Notes: a model not told the origin generated them from the letters alone. Positions 40,477 through 50,317 are shown, numbered from the stretch's first letter. The stretch is DNA of 64,000 bases from Muricoccus roseus (GCF_900141905.1 NZ_FQZF01000021.1:30877-94876), one strand, 5' to 3'. Translations and numbers: made by a program.

Positions 40477-40568
40477 GAGCCCTCCGGTAAAAGCAGGCCG
40501 AAGGGAGAAGGCCATGCCTCCGTGGCACCACAAGGGCGAACGGCCCTCAAAGCTTGGTGTGGGGCGGC

Positions 40569-42047
40569 TTAGAGCTGGGATTCCACCGGCAGCATCCGCA
40601 CCAGCTCCGCCAGGATTCGGCGGGAGAGCGAGGCGTCGGGCTCCAGGTGGCGCTTCTCCGCCGTTCCCCCCACCTCGGCCGTCCAGGCCAGGCGGATGCC
40701 GTCCCGGCTCACGCGCCAGCTCCGCGACGGCTCGGCGAGACGCGCATGCTCCTCGCAGAGCTTGCGGGCGATTCCGGGGTGACGGACGAAGGTGCCCATC
40801 TCGGTGTTCAGCGCCACCGAGCGGGGGTCGAGGTTGAAAGAGCCGACGAAGGCCTCCTCGCAATCCACGACCAGCGCCTTGGTGTGCAGGCTGGCGCCGC
40901 GGGAGCCGAAGACGCTCGCCCCCTCCTCGCCGGAGGGCTTGAGCTCGTGCAGTTCCACCCCCGCATCCAGCAGCCGCTCGCGATAGCGGGCATAGCCGCC
41001 ATGGACGGCCACCACATCGGTCGCCGCGAGGGAGTTGGTCACGACCGAGACGCGCACACCGCCTCTCGCCAGATCCTCCAGCAGCGCCGCCCCTTCGGAG
41101 CCCGGGACGAAATAGGGGGAAATCAGCAGGGCCTCGCGCTTTGCCCGGCGCAGCGCCTCCAGGATGGCGGGCGCCAGGCATTCGGCGGCCGGGGCCCGGC
41201 CCCGTGCCTTATCCGGCGGGTCGGCGAGCACCCGGATATCCGCCGGCCCCACGGGGGAGAGGCGGGACGGGTCGCCCTTCATCATCTCGGCGACCGCCGC
41301 ATCGGCGCCCAGCTCCTCGAAGAAGGGCCGGGCCTGGGGTGCGGCGCAGGCCGCCTGGAGCTTCGCGGCCAGGCCCTTCAGCCCGCCGCGCCGGTGCGGC
41401 GTCTGCGTGACGACGGCGACCGGCCGGGCGAGTCGGTGGTGCCAATAGCGCTCGAAGATGCGCTGCGCCTCGCCGGCCGCCCCGCCGGCGATCACCAGGT
41501 CGAGGTCGCGGAAGTTGAACTCGCCGGACGCGTCGAAATACTCGTCGCCGATGTTGCGGCCGCCGCAGATCGCCACCCGGCCATCCGCGATCCAGGCCTT
41601 GTTGTGCATGCGCCGGTTCAGGTGCCAGCCGCCGAACAGGATCTCGAGCATCAGCCCGATCTGGCCGAAGCGCCGCCAGCGGGTGGCGTTGAACAGCCGC
41701 ACCTCGATGTTCGGATGCGCGTCGAGCGCGACCAGCACGCGCTCGCGCCCGATCGCGTACATGTCGTCCAGCAGGACGCGCACCTGCACGCCGCGGTCGG
41801 CGACATGGAGCACCTCCTGCGCCAGCACGCTGCCGGTCAGGTCGCCGCGCCAGATGTAGTATTGCAGGTCCAGCCGGGTGGTGGCCCCGCGCGCGGCCTG
41901 GACGCGCGCCGCGAAGGCTTCCAGCCCACCGGGCATCAGGCACACGCCGCTGCCCCCATGGGCGACGCCGGGCGGAAGCTCCGCCGGGGCCGGGAGTTCC
42001 GCGAGCATCGTGCCCGCCCCCCCACCCGGCTCCGGGGAGCGGGGCAT
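40569..42047 (-). CDS. Phospholipase D-like protein, cardiolipin-synthase type
   Basis: A 492-residue protein with two HKD catalytic motifs: MHNKAWIADGRVAICGGRN in the first half and LHTKALVVDCEEAFVGSFN in the second. Each ends with the G-G/S-x-N element of the family. The order LDLQYYIWRGDLTG before the first motif is typical of cardiolipin synthases and related phosphatidyltransferases. No membrane helix is seen, so a cytosolic or peripheral location is likely. It shares one base with the upstream EEP gene (TGATG). Whether it makes cardiolipin or hydrolyses phospholipid cannot be decided here. Confidence 0.9.
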   Translation of the reverse strand: MPRSPEPGGGAGTMLAELPAPAELPPGVAHGGSGVCLMPGGLEAFAARVQAARGATTRLDLQYYIWRGDLTGSVLAQEVLHVADRGVQVRVLLDDMYAIGRERVLVALDAHPNIEVRLFNATRWRRFGQIGLMLEILFGGWHLNRRMHNKAWIADGRVAICGGRNIGDEYFDASGEFNFRDLDLVIAGGAAGEAQRIFERYWHHRLARPVAVVTQTPHRRGGLKGLAAKLQAACAAPQARPFFEELGADAAVAEMMKGDPSRLSPVGPADIRVLADPPDKARGRAPAAECLAPAILEALRRAKREALLISPYFVPGSEGAALLEDLARGGVRVSVVTNSLAATDVVAVHGGYARYRERLLDAGVELHELKPSGEEGASVFGSRGASLHTKALVVDCEEAFVGSFNLDPRSVALNTEMGTFVRHPGIARKLCEEHARLAEPSRSWRVSRDGIRLAWTAEVGGTAEKRHLEPDASLSRRILAELVRMLPVESQL

Positions 42048-42910
42048 CAGGCCGCCGCGGCCAGCGCGGAGGACTGCTTCAGCGCTTCCAGAGCCGCCGC
42101 GAGGTCCAGCTTGGCCTTGAGGGGGAGGTGGTCGGAGGCGATGCGGGCCAGCGGCGAATCATGCGCCTCCAGCGCCCGCACCAGCGCCTGCGGCCGGCCG
42201 AGGATCCGGTCGAGCGAGAAGACCGGCATCCGGCTGGGAAAGGTCGCCGGGCCGGGCCTGGCATGGCCGAAGCTGCCCTCCAGCCCCTTGAGGGAAGAGC
42301 GGCGGCCCGGGCGCCATTCGTTCAGGTCACCAAGCATCACGGTGGGGATGTGGGCATCCTCGGCGATGGAATCGAGGATGGCATCCACCTGGCGGGAGCG
42401 GTGGCGCCGCAGAAGGCCGAAATGGGCGGCCACAACGCGCAGCGGGCCGGCAGGGAATTCCATGTCCACCACGGCCGCGCCGCGCGGCTCGCCCCCCGGC
42501 AGCGCCAGGCGGCGCACCCGCACGGCATGGCCACCGCGCACCAGCAGGGCGTTGCCGTGCCAGCCATGGCCCTGGGGAATGATGGAGAGCGGCACGAGGC
42601 GCAGCCCCGTGCGGCGTTCGATGGCCACCATGTCCAGCAGCCCCACCCGGCGGCCGAAGCGGCGATCCGCCTCCTGCAGGGCGAGGATGTCCGCATCCAG
42701 CTCCGCGATGACGTCCGCGATGCGGGCGGGGTCGAAGCGCTTGTCCATGCCCACGCATTTGTGGACGTTGTAGGAGGCGATGGTCAGCGCATCGGCCGGC
42801 ACCGGCCCGTGCTCGGCGGGCGGGGCGCTGAACCGCGTACGCAGCTCCGCCACGACGCGAGGCAAAGTGGTCTCGCGCCCGAGGGATGGCCGGACGAAGG
42901 CTGGGATCAT
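42047..42910 (-). CDS. Endonuclease/exonuclease/phosphatase-family hydrolase
   Basis: A 287-residue EEP-fold protein. Motifs in order are IASYNVHKC with the metal-binding Asn, ILALQEADRRFG (catalytic Glu), VVAAHFGLLRRHR, VMLGDLNEW and ASDHLPLKAKL (Asp-His pair). Family members cleave phosphodiesters in DNA, RNA or phospholipid head groups. Coupling to a phospholipase D-like gene suggests joint lipid or envelope work, which is inference. The ATG chosen is the second possible start; the longer frame reaches upstream with no family resemblance. The 162 bases before it show no gene. Confidence 0.87.
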   Translation of the reverse strand: MIPAFVRPSLGRETTLPRVVAELRTRFSAPPAEHGPVPADALTIASYNVHKCVGMDKRFDPARIADVIAELDADILALQEADRRFGRRVGLLDMVAIERRTGLRLVPLSIIPQGHGWHGNALLVRGGHAVRVRRLALPGGEPRGAAVVDMEFPAGPLRVVAAHFGLLRRHRSRQVDAILDSIAEDAHIPTVMLGDLNEWRPGRRSSLKGLEGSFGHARPGPATFPSRMPVFSLDRILGRPQALVRALEAHDSPLARIASDHLPLKAKLDLAAALEALKQSSALAAAA

Positions 42911-43072
42911 CCTGTCTTCAAACCTGGACGGTGGGCGACCAACCGCCCGGGAGGGAGCCATCTGGGGATACACCGATGTTAATCCAAGCCGGGCAGGAAC
43001 GCGCGGGCGGGCGCGCGGCTGCGTGGCTGGCATTCCATCCCTGCCCCTGACAATCGCGCGAGGCCAGGCCCC

Positions 43073-43549
43073 TCAGCCCCATTCCGGGATCGCCCTGCCC
43101 TTCACCGGGTCCCCCGCGGGAAGGGGAACAGCCGCGATATTCGCCTCCACCTCCGCCCGCTCGGTCGGAACCCCGCGGCGGATGTCGTAATCCGCGCCGC
43201 CGGGATAGGCGCCGACGATTTCGAAATCCGCGCTCGCCCATTCCCGGCAATGGCCGACCCCCGCCGGGATCAGCACCGCATCCCCCGCGCGCAGCGTCAG
43301 CGTCTCTCCATCCGGGCCGCCGAAGCGCACCCGCGCCTCGCCATGGGAGACCCCCAGCGCCTCATGCGCGATGCTGTGGAAGTGGTGATAGTCGTAGATG
43401 CCGTTGGTCCAGGCATTGGACCAGCCATGGCGCGCGAAATGGGCCGTGATGGCCTCCGCCCCGCCCAGCAGCGCGCCGCGCCAGACCAGCAGCGGCAGCC
43501 CCGAATTGGGGATGCCGCCGGAAGGCGCGAAGCGGTGCGCCTCAGTCAT
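43073..43549 (-). CDS. Cupin-domain protein
   Basis: A 158-residue single cupin of the YjlB kind. Motif 1 is around [21 protein letters not shown] (metal-type histidines) and motif 2 is [16 protein letters not shown]. No catalytic function can be named. It overlaps the ftsK stop by 8 bases, and a longer frame would extend further into ftsK without family resemblance. Confidence 0.85.
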   Translation of the reverse strand: MTEAHRFAPSGGIPNSGLPLLVWRGALLGGAEAITAHFARHGWSNAWTNGIYDYHHFHSIAHEALGVSHGEARVRFGGPDGETLTLRAGDAVLIPAGVGHCREWASADFEIVGAYPGGADYDIRRGVPTERAEVEANIAAVPLPAGDPVKGRAIPEWG

Positions 43550-46109
43550 CGGCCCCGGCGCGGGCGAGCACCTCGCGCTTGCCGACATGGTTGGCCGGGC
43601 CCACCACGCCCTCGCGCTCCATCTGCTCGATCAGCTTGGCCGCGCGGTTGTAGCCGATGTTGAGGTGGCGCTGGACGAAGCTGGTGCTCGCCTTGCCCTC
43701 ACGGGAGACGAGCGCAACGGCCTGCTCGTAGAGGCCCTTCTCGCCGCCGCCATCGAAGAGGCTGCCCTGCGAGCCGCCGCCCTCCTCGTCGTCCTCGGTC
43801 TCCGTCACCTCCTCGATATAGGCGGGCTCGCCCTGCTCGCGCAGGAAGTCCACCACGCGCTCCACCTCCTCGTCCGAGACGAAGGGGCCGTGCACGCGGT
43901 TCACCCGGCCGCCGCCGGCCATGTGCAGCATGTCGCCCTGGCCCAGCAGCTGCTCCGCGCCCTGCTCGCCGAGGATGGTGCGGCTGTCGATCTTGCTCGT
44001 CACCGCGAAGGAGATGCGGGTGGGGAAGTTCGCCTTGATGGTGCCGGTGATGACATCCACCGAGGGGCGCTGGGTCGCCATAATCACATGGATGCCCGCG
44101 GCGCGCGCCATCTGCGCCAGCCGCTGCACCGCCGCCTCGATCTCCTTGCCCGCCACGATCATCAGGTCCGCCATCTCGTCGATGACGACGACGATCATCG
44201 GCAGGGCGGCGAGGTTGAGCGGCTGGTCCTCGAAAACCGGCTTCCCGGTCTCCGGATCGAAGCCGGTCTGCACGCGCCGCGTGAGCTGCTCGCCGCGCCC
44301 GGAGGCGGCCGTGACCTTCTCGTTGTAGCCGCCGATGTTGCGGACGCCGAGCTGGCTCATCGCCTTGTAGCGGCGCTCCATCTCGCGCACCGTCCACTTC
44401 AGCGCGCCGATCGCCTTGGGCGGCTCGGTCACCACCGGCGCGAGAAGATGCGGGATGCGGTCATAGACCGAGAGCTCCAGCATCTTCGGGTCGATCATGA
44501 TGAAGCGGCACTCGTCCGGCCCGAAGCGGTAGAGCAGCGACAGGATCATCGTGTTGATCCCGACCGACTTGCCCGAGCCGGTGGTGCCCGCGATGAGCAG
44601 GTGCGGCATGCGCGCGAGGTCGGCCACGACGGGCGCGCCGCCGATATCCTTGCCCAGCGCCAGCGGCAGCTTGCCCGAATTCCGCGACCAGTCCTCCGCC
44701 TCCATCATCTCGGAGAAGTAGACCATCTCGCGCTTCGCATTCGGCAGCTCGATGCCGATGACGTTGCGGCCGGGCACGGTGGCGATGCGCACGGCCAGCA
44801 CGGACATGCTGCGGGCGATATCGTCCGCCAGGCCGATCACGCGCGCCGACTTGGTGCCCGGTGCCGGCTCCAGTTCGTAGAGGGTAACGACGGGGCCCGG
44901 GCGGATATCCACAATGCGTCCGCGCACGCCGTAGTCGTCCAGCACGGATTCGAGCAGCCGCGCATTCTCCTCCAGCGCCTCGCGCGAAGGCCCGGTGTCC
45001 CGGCGCGGCGGGGCGGGCGCGAGGAGCGAGAGCGGCGGCAGGCGGAACTTGCCGTCGTCGCCCTTCTTCACGGTTTCGCTGATCGGCAGGCGGCGGGTGG
45101 GCAGCACGCGGTCCGCGATGCGCGGGCCATCCGGCTTCGCCTCGTCCTCCCGGGGTTCCGCCGGCGCCACCTTCGGCGCCCGCTTCGGGGCGGGGCGCGG
45201 GGCGGGCACCTCCTCGGCGGCCGCATCGGCGGCGCGGAGCAGGGCGGAGAGCTGGGGCGAGGGCTCGGGGCGGCGGCGGAGCAGACCCGCCATCGCGCCG
45301 GGCATGCCGAGGATGCGGCCCATCAGCCCAGGGCGCGGCGCCTCTTCCTCACGGTGGTGCAGGCGGTCCCGCGCGTGGCGCGCCTCGGCCGCGCGGGCGC
45401 GCGCCTCGGAGCGGCGGCGGATGATGTTGCCGGCCAGCCCATGGCCGCGCCGCGCCGCCGCGCCGCCCGCGCGCCGCCAGGAGGAGAGCGGAATGGCCAG
45501 CGCCAGCACCACGGCCACCGCCGCCATGCCGGCGATGGCGGCATTGCCCAGAACGCTGCCCAACGGGCCGAAGACCGCGCCGATCGTCTCATCCACGGCT
45601 TCCCGCACCAGCGGGCCCATCGCCCCGCCGGGGGTGCCGCCCGGAAAGGGCGCGGGCAGCGGGGTGGTGGAGAGGGCGGCAGCCAGCAGCGGCAGCCCGG
45701 CCAGCAGCGCCGCCACCCGGCCAGCGAAGGGGGAGAGGCCACGATGGGTGGAGAGCCGCAGCGCCCAGGTCATCAGGCAGGCGGCCGGCAGCAGCCCCGC
45801 CCAGCCGAAGCCCTGCAGCAGCACGTCCGACACCATGGCGCCGAAGGGACCGGCCAGGTTGGTCGGTGGCCGGGTGGTGGCGGTGGAAAGCGAGGGGTCG
45901 GCCGGATTGTGGCTGGCCAGCGCCACCAGCACCGCCAGGCCCAGCAGGCCCGCGATCATGCCCAGAAGCTGCCCGCCCCGGCGCTTGAGCGCCGCCTTCA
46001 CGGCAGGCGAGGCAAAGCGACGGATGCCGGCGGAGGAGCCGAAGGGATTCATCCCGGACGCCGCGCCCACCGGGGCGCTCGCTGATCGGTCGGCGGGTGC
46101 GCGCGGCAT
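43542..46109 (-). CDS. ftsK: DNA translocase FtsK
   Basis: An 855-residue septal DNA pump that clears chromosome ends and activates XerCD recombination. Four membrane helices lie within the first 200 residues, a basic/proline linker follows to about 370, then the motor: Lys-514 in the Walker A loop [10 protein letters not shown], Walker [11 protein letters not shown], and [12 protein letters not shown]. The C-terminal gamma domain ([21 protein letters not shown]) binds KOPS sites. The ATG is MPRAPADRS; the open frame continues upstream through non-family sequence. It is followed by the overlapping cupin gene. Confidence 0.96.
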   Translation of the reverse strand: MPRAPADRSASAPVGAASGMNPFGSSAGIRRFASPAVKAALKRRGGQLLGMIAGLLGLAVLVALASHNPADPSLSTATTRPPTNLAGPFGAMVSDVLLQGFGWAGLLPAACLMTWALRLSTHRGLSPFAGRVAALLAGLPLLAAALSTTPLPAPFPGGTPGGAMGPLVREAVDETIGAVFGPLGSVLGNAAIAGMAAVAVVLALAIPLSSWRRAGGAAARRGHGLAGNIIRRRSEARARAAEARHARDRLHHREEEAPRPGLMGRILGMPGAMAGLLRRRPEPSPQLSALLRAADAAAEEVPAPRPAPKRAPKVAPAEPREDEAKPDGPRIADRVLPTRRLPISETVKKGDDGKFRLPPLSLLAPAPPRRDTGPSREALEENARLLESVLDDYGVRGRIVDIRPGPVVTLYELEPAPGTKSARVIGLADDIARSMSVLAVRIATVPGRNVIGIELPNAKREMVYFSEMMEAEDWSRNSGKLPLALGKDIGGAPVVADLARMPHLLIAGTTGSGKSVGINTMILSLLYRFGPDECRFIMIDPKMLELSVYDRIPHLLAPVVTEPPKAIGALKWTVREMERRYKAMSQLGVRNIGGYNEKVTAASGRGEQLTRRVQTGFDPETGKPVFEDQPLNLAALPMIVVVIDEMADLMIVAGKEIEAAVQRLAQMARAAGIHVIMATQRPSVDVITGTIKANFPTRISFAVTSKIDSRTILGEQGAEQLLGQGDMLHMAGGGRVNRVHGPFVSDEEVERVVDFLREQGEPAYIEEVTETEDDEEGGGSQGSLFDGGGEKGLYEQAVALVSREGKASTSFVQRHLNIGYNRAAKLIEQMEREGVVGPANHVGKREVLARAGADD

Positions 46110-46165
46110 GGTCTTCCCGAGCAAGAGTTGATGCAGCGGGGAAAGACTACACGGCAAAGGCTTGG

Positions 46166-46191
46166 TTTTGGCGACACAGTTGTGGCCAAAA
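46166..46191. promoter_or_regulatory. Inverted repeat upstream of ftsK, possible operator
   Basis: A 26-base imperfect palindrome with outer arms TTTTGGC and GCCAAAA and inner matching bases (ACA facing TGT), 10 of 11 pairs complementary outside the centre. It is 57 bases before the ftsK start codon in an AT-richer patch. It does not match the alphaproteobacterial LexA site. Binding by a regulator is inferred from symmetry only. Confidence 0.4.
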
Positions 46192-46195
46192 TGAC

Positions 46196-46221
46196 GAAGG
46201 GCGGCCCGGAGGCCGCCCTTC
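46196..46221 (-). terminator. Strong hairpin terminator downstream of ahcY and repeat copy C
   Basis: A perfect 11-bp stem (GAAGGGCGGCC/GGCCGCCCTTC) with a 4-base loop. On the minus strand it is followed by GTCATTTT, a modest T run. It lies between repeat copy C and the ftsK leader, so it would stop read-through from ahcY. Confidence 0.6.
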
Positions 46222-46258
46222 CGCCCTCTTTGCGAGGGGGTTCTGGTTCTGAGGTGGT

Positions 46259-46513
46259 GGTTTGTCCCGGGGAGAGGAAGACGGAATTCTTCCTCTCCCC
46301 GGACCCGTCGAAGGCAGTGCCTTCGACCCATCATCTTTTTCTTCGAGTTGGATTCACTCGGCTGGCGGTGCGCCTGAGGTCTAGGACCTCAGGCGACTGC
46401 AAACGCAGGATCAGCACCCCTCAACCAGAGACCCCTTCGATCAGGGTATCCACGGCAGTCAAACGGGGTTCCAAGGGCCTCAGGCCCTGGGCGGGTGGAG
46501 GGCGGAGCCCTCC
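46259..46513 (-). repeat. Multi-hairpin intergenic repeat, copy C (with an extra hairpin)
   Basis: Same element in minus orientation, beginning 20 bases after the ahcY stop. Hairpin 1 is GGAGGGC/GCCCTCC (loop TCC), hairpin 2 has one mismatch, hairpin 3 is at 46371-46395 (perfect 11 bp), and hairpin 4 at 46267-46302 is perfect over 14 bp. Between hairpins 3 and 4 the usual GGTGAGGGG linker is replaced by an additional hairpin at 46307-46327 (GTCGAAGGC/GCCTTCGAC, 3-base loop) not present in the other copies. Together with the ftsK leader and terminator hairpin it makes up the 424-base gap between ftsK and ahcY, where I see no gene. Confidence 0.9.
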
Positions 46514-46533
46514 AGAAACCCCGCAGGACAGGA

Positions 46534-47949
46534 TCAGTAGCGGTACATCTCGGCCTTGAACGGACCGGCCTGGGTCACGCCGATATAGTCGGCCTGCTGC
46601 TTCGTGAGCTTCGTCAGCTTCGCGCCCACCTTCTCCAGGTGCAGGAAGGCCACCTTCTCATCGAGGTGCTTGGGCAGGGTGTAGACCTGCTTCCCGTAGG
46701 CCGCGCCGTTGGTCCACAGCTCGATCTGCGCCAGCGTCTGGTTGGTGAAGGACGCCGACATCACGAAGGAGGGGTGGCCCGTGGCGTTGCCCAGGTTCAC
46801 CAGCCGGCCTTCGGAGAGCAGCGTGATCTTCTTGCCGTCGGGGAAGCGGATCTCGTCCACCTGCGGCTTGATGTTCGTCCACTGCAGGTTGCGCAGGGCC
46901 GAGACCTGGATCTCGCTGTCGAAGTGCCCGATGTTGCAGACCACGGCGCGGTTCTTCATCGCGCGCATGTGGTCGATGGTGATGATGTCCACGTTGCCCG
47001 TGGCGGTGACGAAGATGTCGGCCTGCGGCGCGGCATCCTCCATCGTCACCACCTCGTAGCCCTCCATCGCCGCCTGCAGCGCGCAGATCGGGTCGACTTC
47101 CGTCACCATCACGCGGCAGCCCGCGTTGCGGAGCGAGGCGGCGGAGCCCTTGCCGACATCGCCGAAGCCGGCGACGCAGGCGACCTTGCCGGCCATCATC
47201 AGGTCCGTGCCGCGGCGGATCGCGTCCACCAGGGACTCGCGGCAGCCGTAGAGGTTGTCGAACTTCGACTTGGTGACGCTGTCGTTCACGTTGATGGCGG
47301 GGAAGAGCAGCTTGCCCTCCTTCGCCATGGAGTACAGGCGGTGCACGCCCGTCGTGGTCTCCTCCGACACGCCCTTGAGCGAGGCGGCGAGCTTCGCGAA
47401 CCAGCCGGGCTTCTCGGTCAGCAGCTTCTTGATGAGGGCGAAGAACACGGTCTCCTCCTCATTGGTCGCGCCGTCGAGGAACTTCGTGTCGCCCTGCTCG
47501 GCGCGCAGGCCGTAATGCACCAGCAGCGTCATGTCGCCGCCATCGTCCAGCAGAAGGTTCGGCTCACCGCCATCGGCCCATTCGAGGGTCCGCTGCACGT
47601 AGTGCCAGTAATCCTCCAGCGTCTCGCCCTTCACGGCGAAGACCGGGGTGCCGGTGGCCGCGATGGCGGCGGCGGCGTGGTCCTGGGTGGAGAAGATGTT
47701 GCAGGACGACCAGCGCACATCGGCGCCGAGCGCCTTCAGCGTCTCGATCAGCACGGCGGTCTGGATGGTCATGTGCAGGCAGCCGGCGATGCGGGCGCCC
47801 TTCAGCGGCTGGCTGTTGCCGTACTCACGGCGCGTCGCCATCAGGCCGGGCATCTCGTCCTCGGCCATCTCGATCTCCTTGCGGCCCCACTGGGCGAGGG
47901 AGAGATCGGCGACGACGTAGTCGGTCTTCGGGGGGAGGGTATCGGGCAT
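46534..47949 (-). CDS. ahcY: Adenosylhomocysteinase
   Basis: A 471-residue NAD-dependent enzyme that splits S-adenosylhomocysteine into adenosine and homocysteine, relieving product inhibition of methyltransferases. Early segments [21 protein letters not shown] and [18 protein letters not shown] match the family. The NAD-binding loop is [12 protein letters not shown], and the C-terminus ends in the conserved K-x-x-x-Y-R-Y. It has the roughly 40-residue insertion typical of bacterial enzymes. A palindromic operator candidate lies 62 bases upstream of the start. Confidence 0.97.
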   Translation of the reverse strand: MPDTLPPKTDYVVADLSLAQWGRKEIEMAEDEMPGLMATRREYGNSQPLKGARIAGCLHMTIQTAVLIETLKALGADVRWSSCNIFSTQDHAAAAIAATGTPVFAVKGETLEDYWHYVQRTLEWADGGEPNLLLDDGGDMTLLVHYGLRAEQGDTKFLDGATNEEETVFFALIKKLLTEKPGWFAKLAASLKGVSEETTTGVHRLYSMAKEGKLLFPAINVNDSVTKSKFDNLYGCRESLVDAIRRGTDLMMAGKVACVAGFGDVGKGSAASLRNAGCRVMVTEVDPICALQAAMEGYEVVTMEDAAPQADIFVTATGNVDIITIDHMRAMKNRAVVCNIGHFDSEIQVSALRNLQWTNIKPQVDEIRFPDGKKITLLSEGRLVNLGNATGHPSFVMSASFTNQTLAQIELWTNGAAYGKQVYTLPKHLDEKVAFLHLEKVGAKLTKLTKQQADYIGVTQAGPFKAEMYRY

Positions 47950-48011
47950 GGTGGGCTGGCCTTCCGGGATTGGGCGTCGCCTATCACGGAGCGGGCGAGC
48001 CGGCCAAGGGG

Positions 48012-48036
48012 ATAAACGATATCAGGATATCTTTAT
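48012..48036 (-). promoter_or_regulatory. Inverted repeat upstream of ahcY, likely methionine-cycle operator
   Basis: On the minus strand ATAAAGATATC and GATATCGTTTAT face each other across 2 bases, in an AT-rich island within 70% GC sequence. Near-identical ATAAAGAT-type palindromes precede methionine-cycle genes in other alphaproteobacteria and are linked to ArsR-family regulators (SahR type); I recall this motif from general knowledge and did not search. It overlaps the last codon of ptsP. Confidence 0.55.
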
Positions 48037-49883
48037 GTGACCTTTTCGCCCGGCACGAAGCCGAGCACCAGCTCCTGGATCCGCTTCGGGTCGCTCTGCT
48101 CCATCACCCGCCGGGCGAAGCGGGCGCAGTCATCGATGTTCAGGGCGCGCACCATCTGCTTCACCCGCGGGATGGCGCTGGCATTCATGGACAGGCTGCG
48201 CAGGCCCAGTCCCATCAGCAGCGGCACCAGCCGGGGGTTCCCCGCCATCTCGCCGCAGACGGAAACCGGCATCCGCAGCCGCAGCGCGGCCTCGGTCGCG
48301 AACTGGATCAGGCGGAGCACGGCGGGGTGCAGCGGGTCATAGAGGTGGGAGACCTCCACCTCGGCCCGGTCCACCGCCAGCGTGTACATGGCCAGGTCAT
48401 TGGTGCCGATCGCGAAGAAGTCGGCCTCCAGCGCGATGGCATCGGCGGCCAGGGCGGCCCCCGGCGTCTCGATCATCACGCCCAGAGGGGGGAGCTTCTC
48501 CGGCAGGGTCACGCCGCGGCGGCGCACGCGCTTGACCACGCGCTCATAGACCTCGCGCGCCTCCCGCACCTCCTCGGGGATGGTCACCATGGGCAGCAGG
48601 ATGCGCACCGGGCCGAGGGAGGCCACGCGCAGGATGGCGGCGAACTGCACCTCCAGCAGCTCGGGCCGGCGCAGCAGCATGCGGATGCCGCGCAGGCCCA
48701 GCGCGGGGTTGGGGCCGGCATGGAAGGGTTCCACCCCCTCCGCCAGCGCCTCCATGTCCTTCTCGCCGCCCCAGTCGAGCACGCGGATGGTAACGCCGGC
48801 GCCGTCCGTGCCCTCCACGATCTGGCGATAGGCCTCGTAATGGGCCTCCTCATCCGGCAGGCCCTGGCGGTTCATGAAGAGGAACTCGGTCCGCAGCAGG
48901 CCGATTCCCTGGGCGCCGGCCTGGGCGATCAGCGGCAGCTCCGCCGGGATCTCCAGGTTGGCCTGGAGCTCCATCTCCTCGCCATCGGTCGTGACCGAGG
49001 GCAGGCGCCGCAGCTTGCCGAGGCGGGTGCGCTCCTTCGCATAGGCCGCGATCGACTCGCGCCCCGTGGCCAGTGCCTCCTTGCCCGGGCGCAGCACGAT
49101 GGTGCCCGCCCCGCCATCCAGCACCGCCACGTCGCCGCGGGAGAAGGCGTTGGTCAGGCCGGGAAGGCCGAGCACGCTGGGGATGCCCAGTGCTCTCAGC
49201 ATGATGGCGGTATGGCCATCCGCCCCGCCCTCCTCCGTCGCCACGCCCGCGATGCGGGAGGGATCGAGCAGCGCGGCATCGGCCGGCGTCAGCTCCTCGG
49301 CGACGAGGATCGAGCCCTCGGGCACGTCCTTGAAGGAGCGGAAGCCGGATTGGGTGAGGTTGCGCGTCAGGCGCCGGGCGATCTCATGCACCTCGCCCGC
49401 GCGGCGGCGGAGCCCGGCCTTGTCGTCGTCCTTGGCGGCCAGGATGGCGTTGCCGATCGCGTCCGCCTCGTCCTCCACCGCCGTCTCGGCGGAGAGCAGC
49501 TCGGCCTCGATTCGCTTGCGGGCGCCGCGGATGAGCCGGCTCTCGCCAAGCATCATCGCATAGGCATCCAGCAGCGGCTCCAGCTCCTCCTGCGCCTCCT
49601 CGGGCAGGATCGCGAGGCGGGCCTTGAGCTTGCTCACCTGCTTGCGGGAGGCGGAGACCGCCTCGGTCAGGCGGGCGCGCTCCTCCTCCACCTTCGCCGG
49701 GCCGATGCTGCGGCGGGGCGCGGCGGCGGGGGCCGCATCCGTGTCGTAGATCGGACCGATGGCGACGCCAGGGGAGATCGGGATCCCCTTGATCGTCAGC
49801 TCGCGCACACGGCGCCCCGCCTTGCGCGGCTCGGCAGTCTTGCCGTCCGCGGCGCGGGATGGGCCGGGCGCCTCCGTCTTCAT
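48033..49883 (-). CDS. ptsP: PTS enzyme I (phosphoenolpyruvate-protein phosphotransferase)
   Basis: A 616-residue enzyme I that takes phosphate from phosphoenolpyruvate and passes it to HPr. The swivelling domain has the phosphohistidine His-224 in GGADGHTAIMLRALG, where the more usual T-S before His is D-G. The PEP-binding barrel shows GIGLLRTEFLFMNR, LPMVTIPEEVREA, MIETPGAAL, FFAIGTNDLAMYTLA and SVCGEMAGNP with the catalytic cysteine. The N-terminal 25 residues are hydrophilic. The start is the ATG at MKTEAPG; the frame also has a TTG one codon earlier. No sugar permease is nearby, so this belongs to a regulatory PTS. Confidence 0.95.
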   Translation of the reverse strand: MKTEAPGPSRAADGKTAEPRKAGRRVRELTIKGIPISPGVAIGPIYDTDAAPAAAPRRSIGPAKVEEERARLTEAVSASRKQVSKLKARLAILPEEAQEELEPLLDAYAMMLGESRLIRGARKRIEAELLSAETAVEDEADAIGNAILAAKDDDKAGLRRRAGEVHEIARRLTRNLTQSGFRSFKDVPEGSILVAEELTPADAALLDPSRIAGVATEEGGADGHTAIMLRALGIPSVLGLPGLTNAFSRGDVAVLDGGAGTIVLRPGKEALATGRESIAAYAKERTRLGKLRRLPSVTTDGEEMELQANLEIPAELPLIAQAGAQGIGLLRTEFLFMNRQGLPDEEAHYEAYRQIVEGTDGAGVTIRVLDWGGEKDMEALAEGVEPFHAGPNPALGLRGIRMLLRRPELLEVQFAAILRVASLGPVRILLPMVTIPEEVREAREVYERVVKRVRRRGVTLPEKLPPLGVMIETPGAALAADAIALEADFFAIGTNDLAMYTLAVDRAEVEVSHLYDPLHPAVLRLIQFATEAALRLRMPVSVCGEMAGNPRLVPLLMGLGLRSLSMNASAIPRVKQMVRALNIDDCARFARRVMEQSDPKRIQELVLGFVPGEKVT

Positions 49884-49981
49884 CAATCCGCTCCTGCCGT
49901 CCTCTGCCCGGGCACTCAGCTCTGGGATCCGGGGCGGTTGTCTGCCTGGATCACGGAGTCAGGCCCCCTTGGCGCGCCGCC

Positions 49982-50317
49982 TCAATCCTCGTGGAATCCA
50001 GCCTCAACTAGCGCCGCCACCTCGTCCAGGGCCTCGCGGGCATCCCAGCCCTCGGCCTCGATGACGATGGTGGAGCCCTTGCCGGCGCCCAGCATCATCA
50101 GCCCCATGATGGAGCAGGCCGGCACGGTCTGCCCGTCATGCGTGACGCTGAGGGCGGAGCAGTGCTTCTCTGCCAGGGTCACCAGCTTCGCCGCCGCGCG
50201 CGCATGCAGCCCGCGCTGGTTGCGGATCAGGATGCTCCTTCGCAGCGGCATGGGGGCACCTTCCGGCTTCTCGGCCAGCTTTTGGGACACAGCCGCCTGC
50301 ACGGTGTTGTCGCTCAT
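49982..50317 (-). CDS. ptsH: HPr phosphocarrier protein
   Basis: A 111-residue carrier. The phosphohistidine is His-38 in RGLHARAAAKLV, and the regulatory serine that HPr kinase modifies is Ser-69 in ACSIMGLMMLGAGKGS. From the internal Met-23 the protein would be 89 residues with His-16 and Ser-47, the normal HPr numbering. Both starts have good ribosome sites (GGGAG before the first, GGAAGG before the second), so a 22-residue extended form and a standard form may both be made. The long form overlaps the EIIA stop by 4 bases. Confidence 0.94.
   Translation of the reverse strand: MSDNTVQAAVSQKLAEKPEGAPMPLRRSILIRNQRGLHARAAAKLVTLAEKHCSALSVTHDGQTVPACSIMGLMMLGAGKGSTIVIEAEGWDAREALDEVAALVEAGFHED

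Noticed and set aside
43398..46085. Long plus-strand open frame opposite ftsK
   Set aside because: Composition artefact of high GC; the ftsK strand has Walker motifs, membrane helices and a gamma domain.
47950..48032. SAH riboswitch in the ahcY leader
   Set aside because: The leader is only about 80 bases, is largely taken up by the operator-like palindrome, and I could not form the expected pseudoknot stems by eye. A covariance search would settle it.
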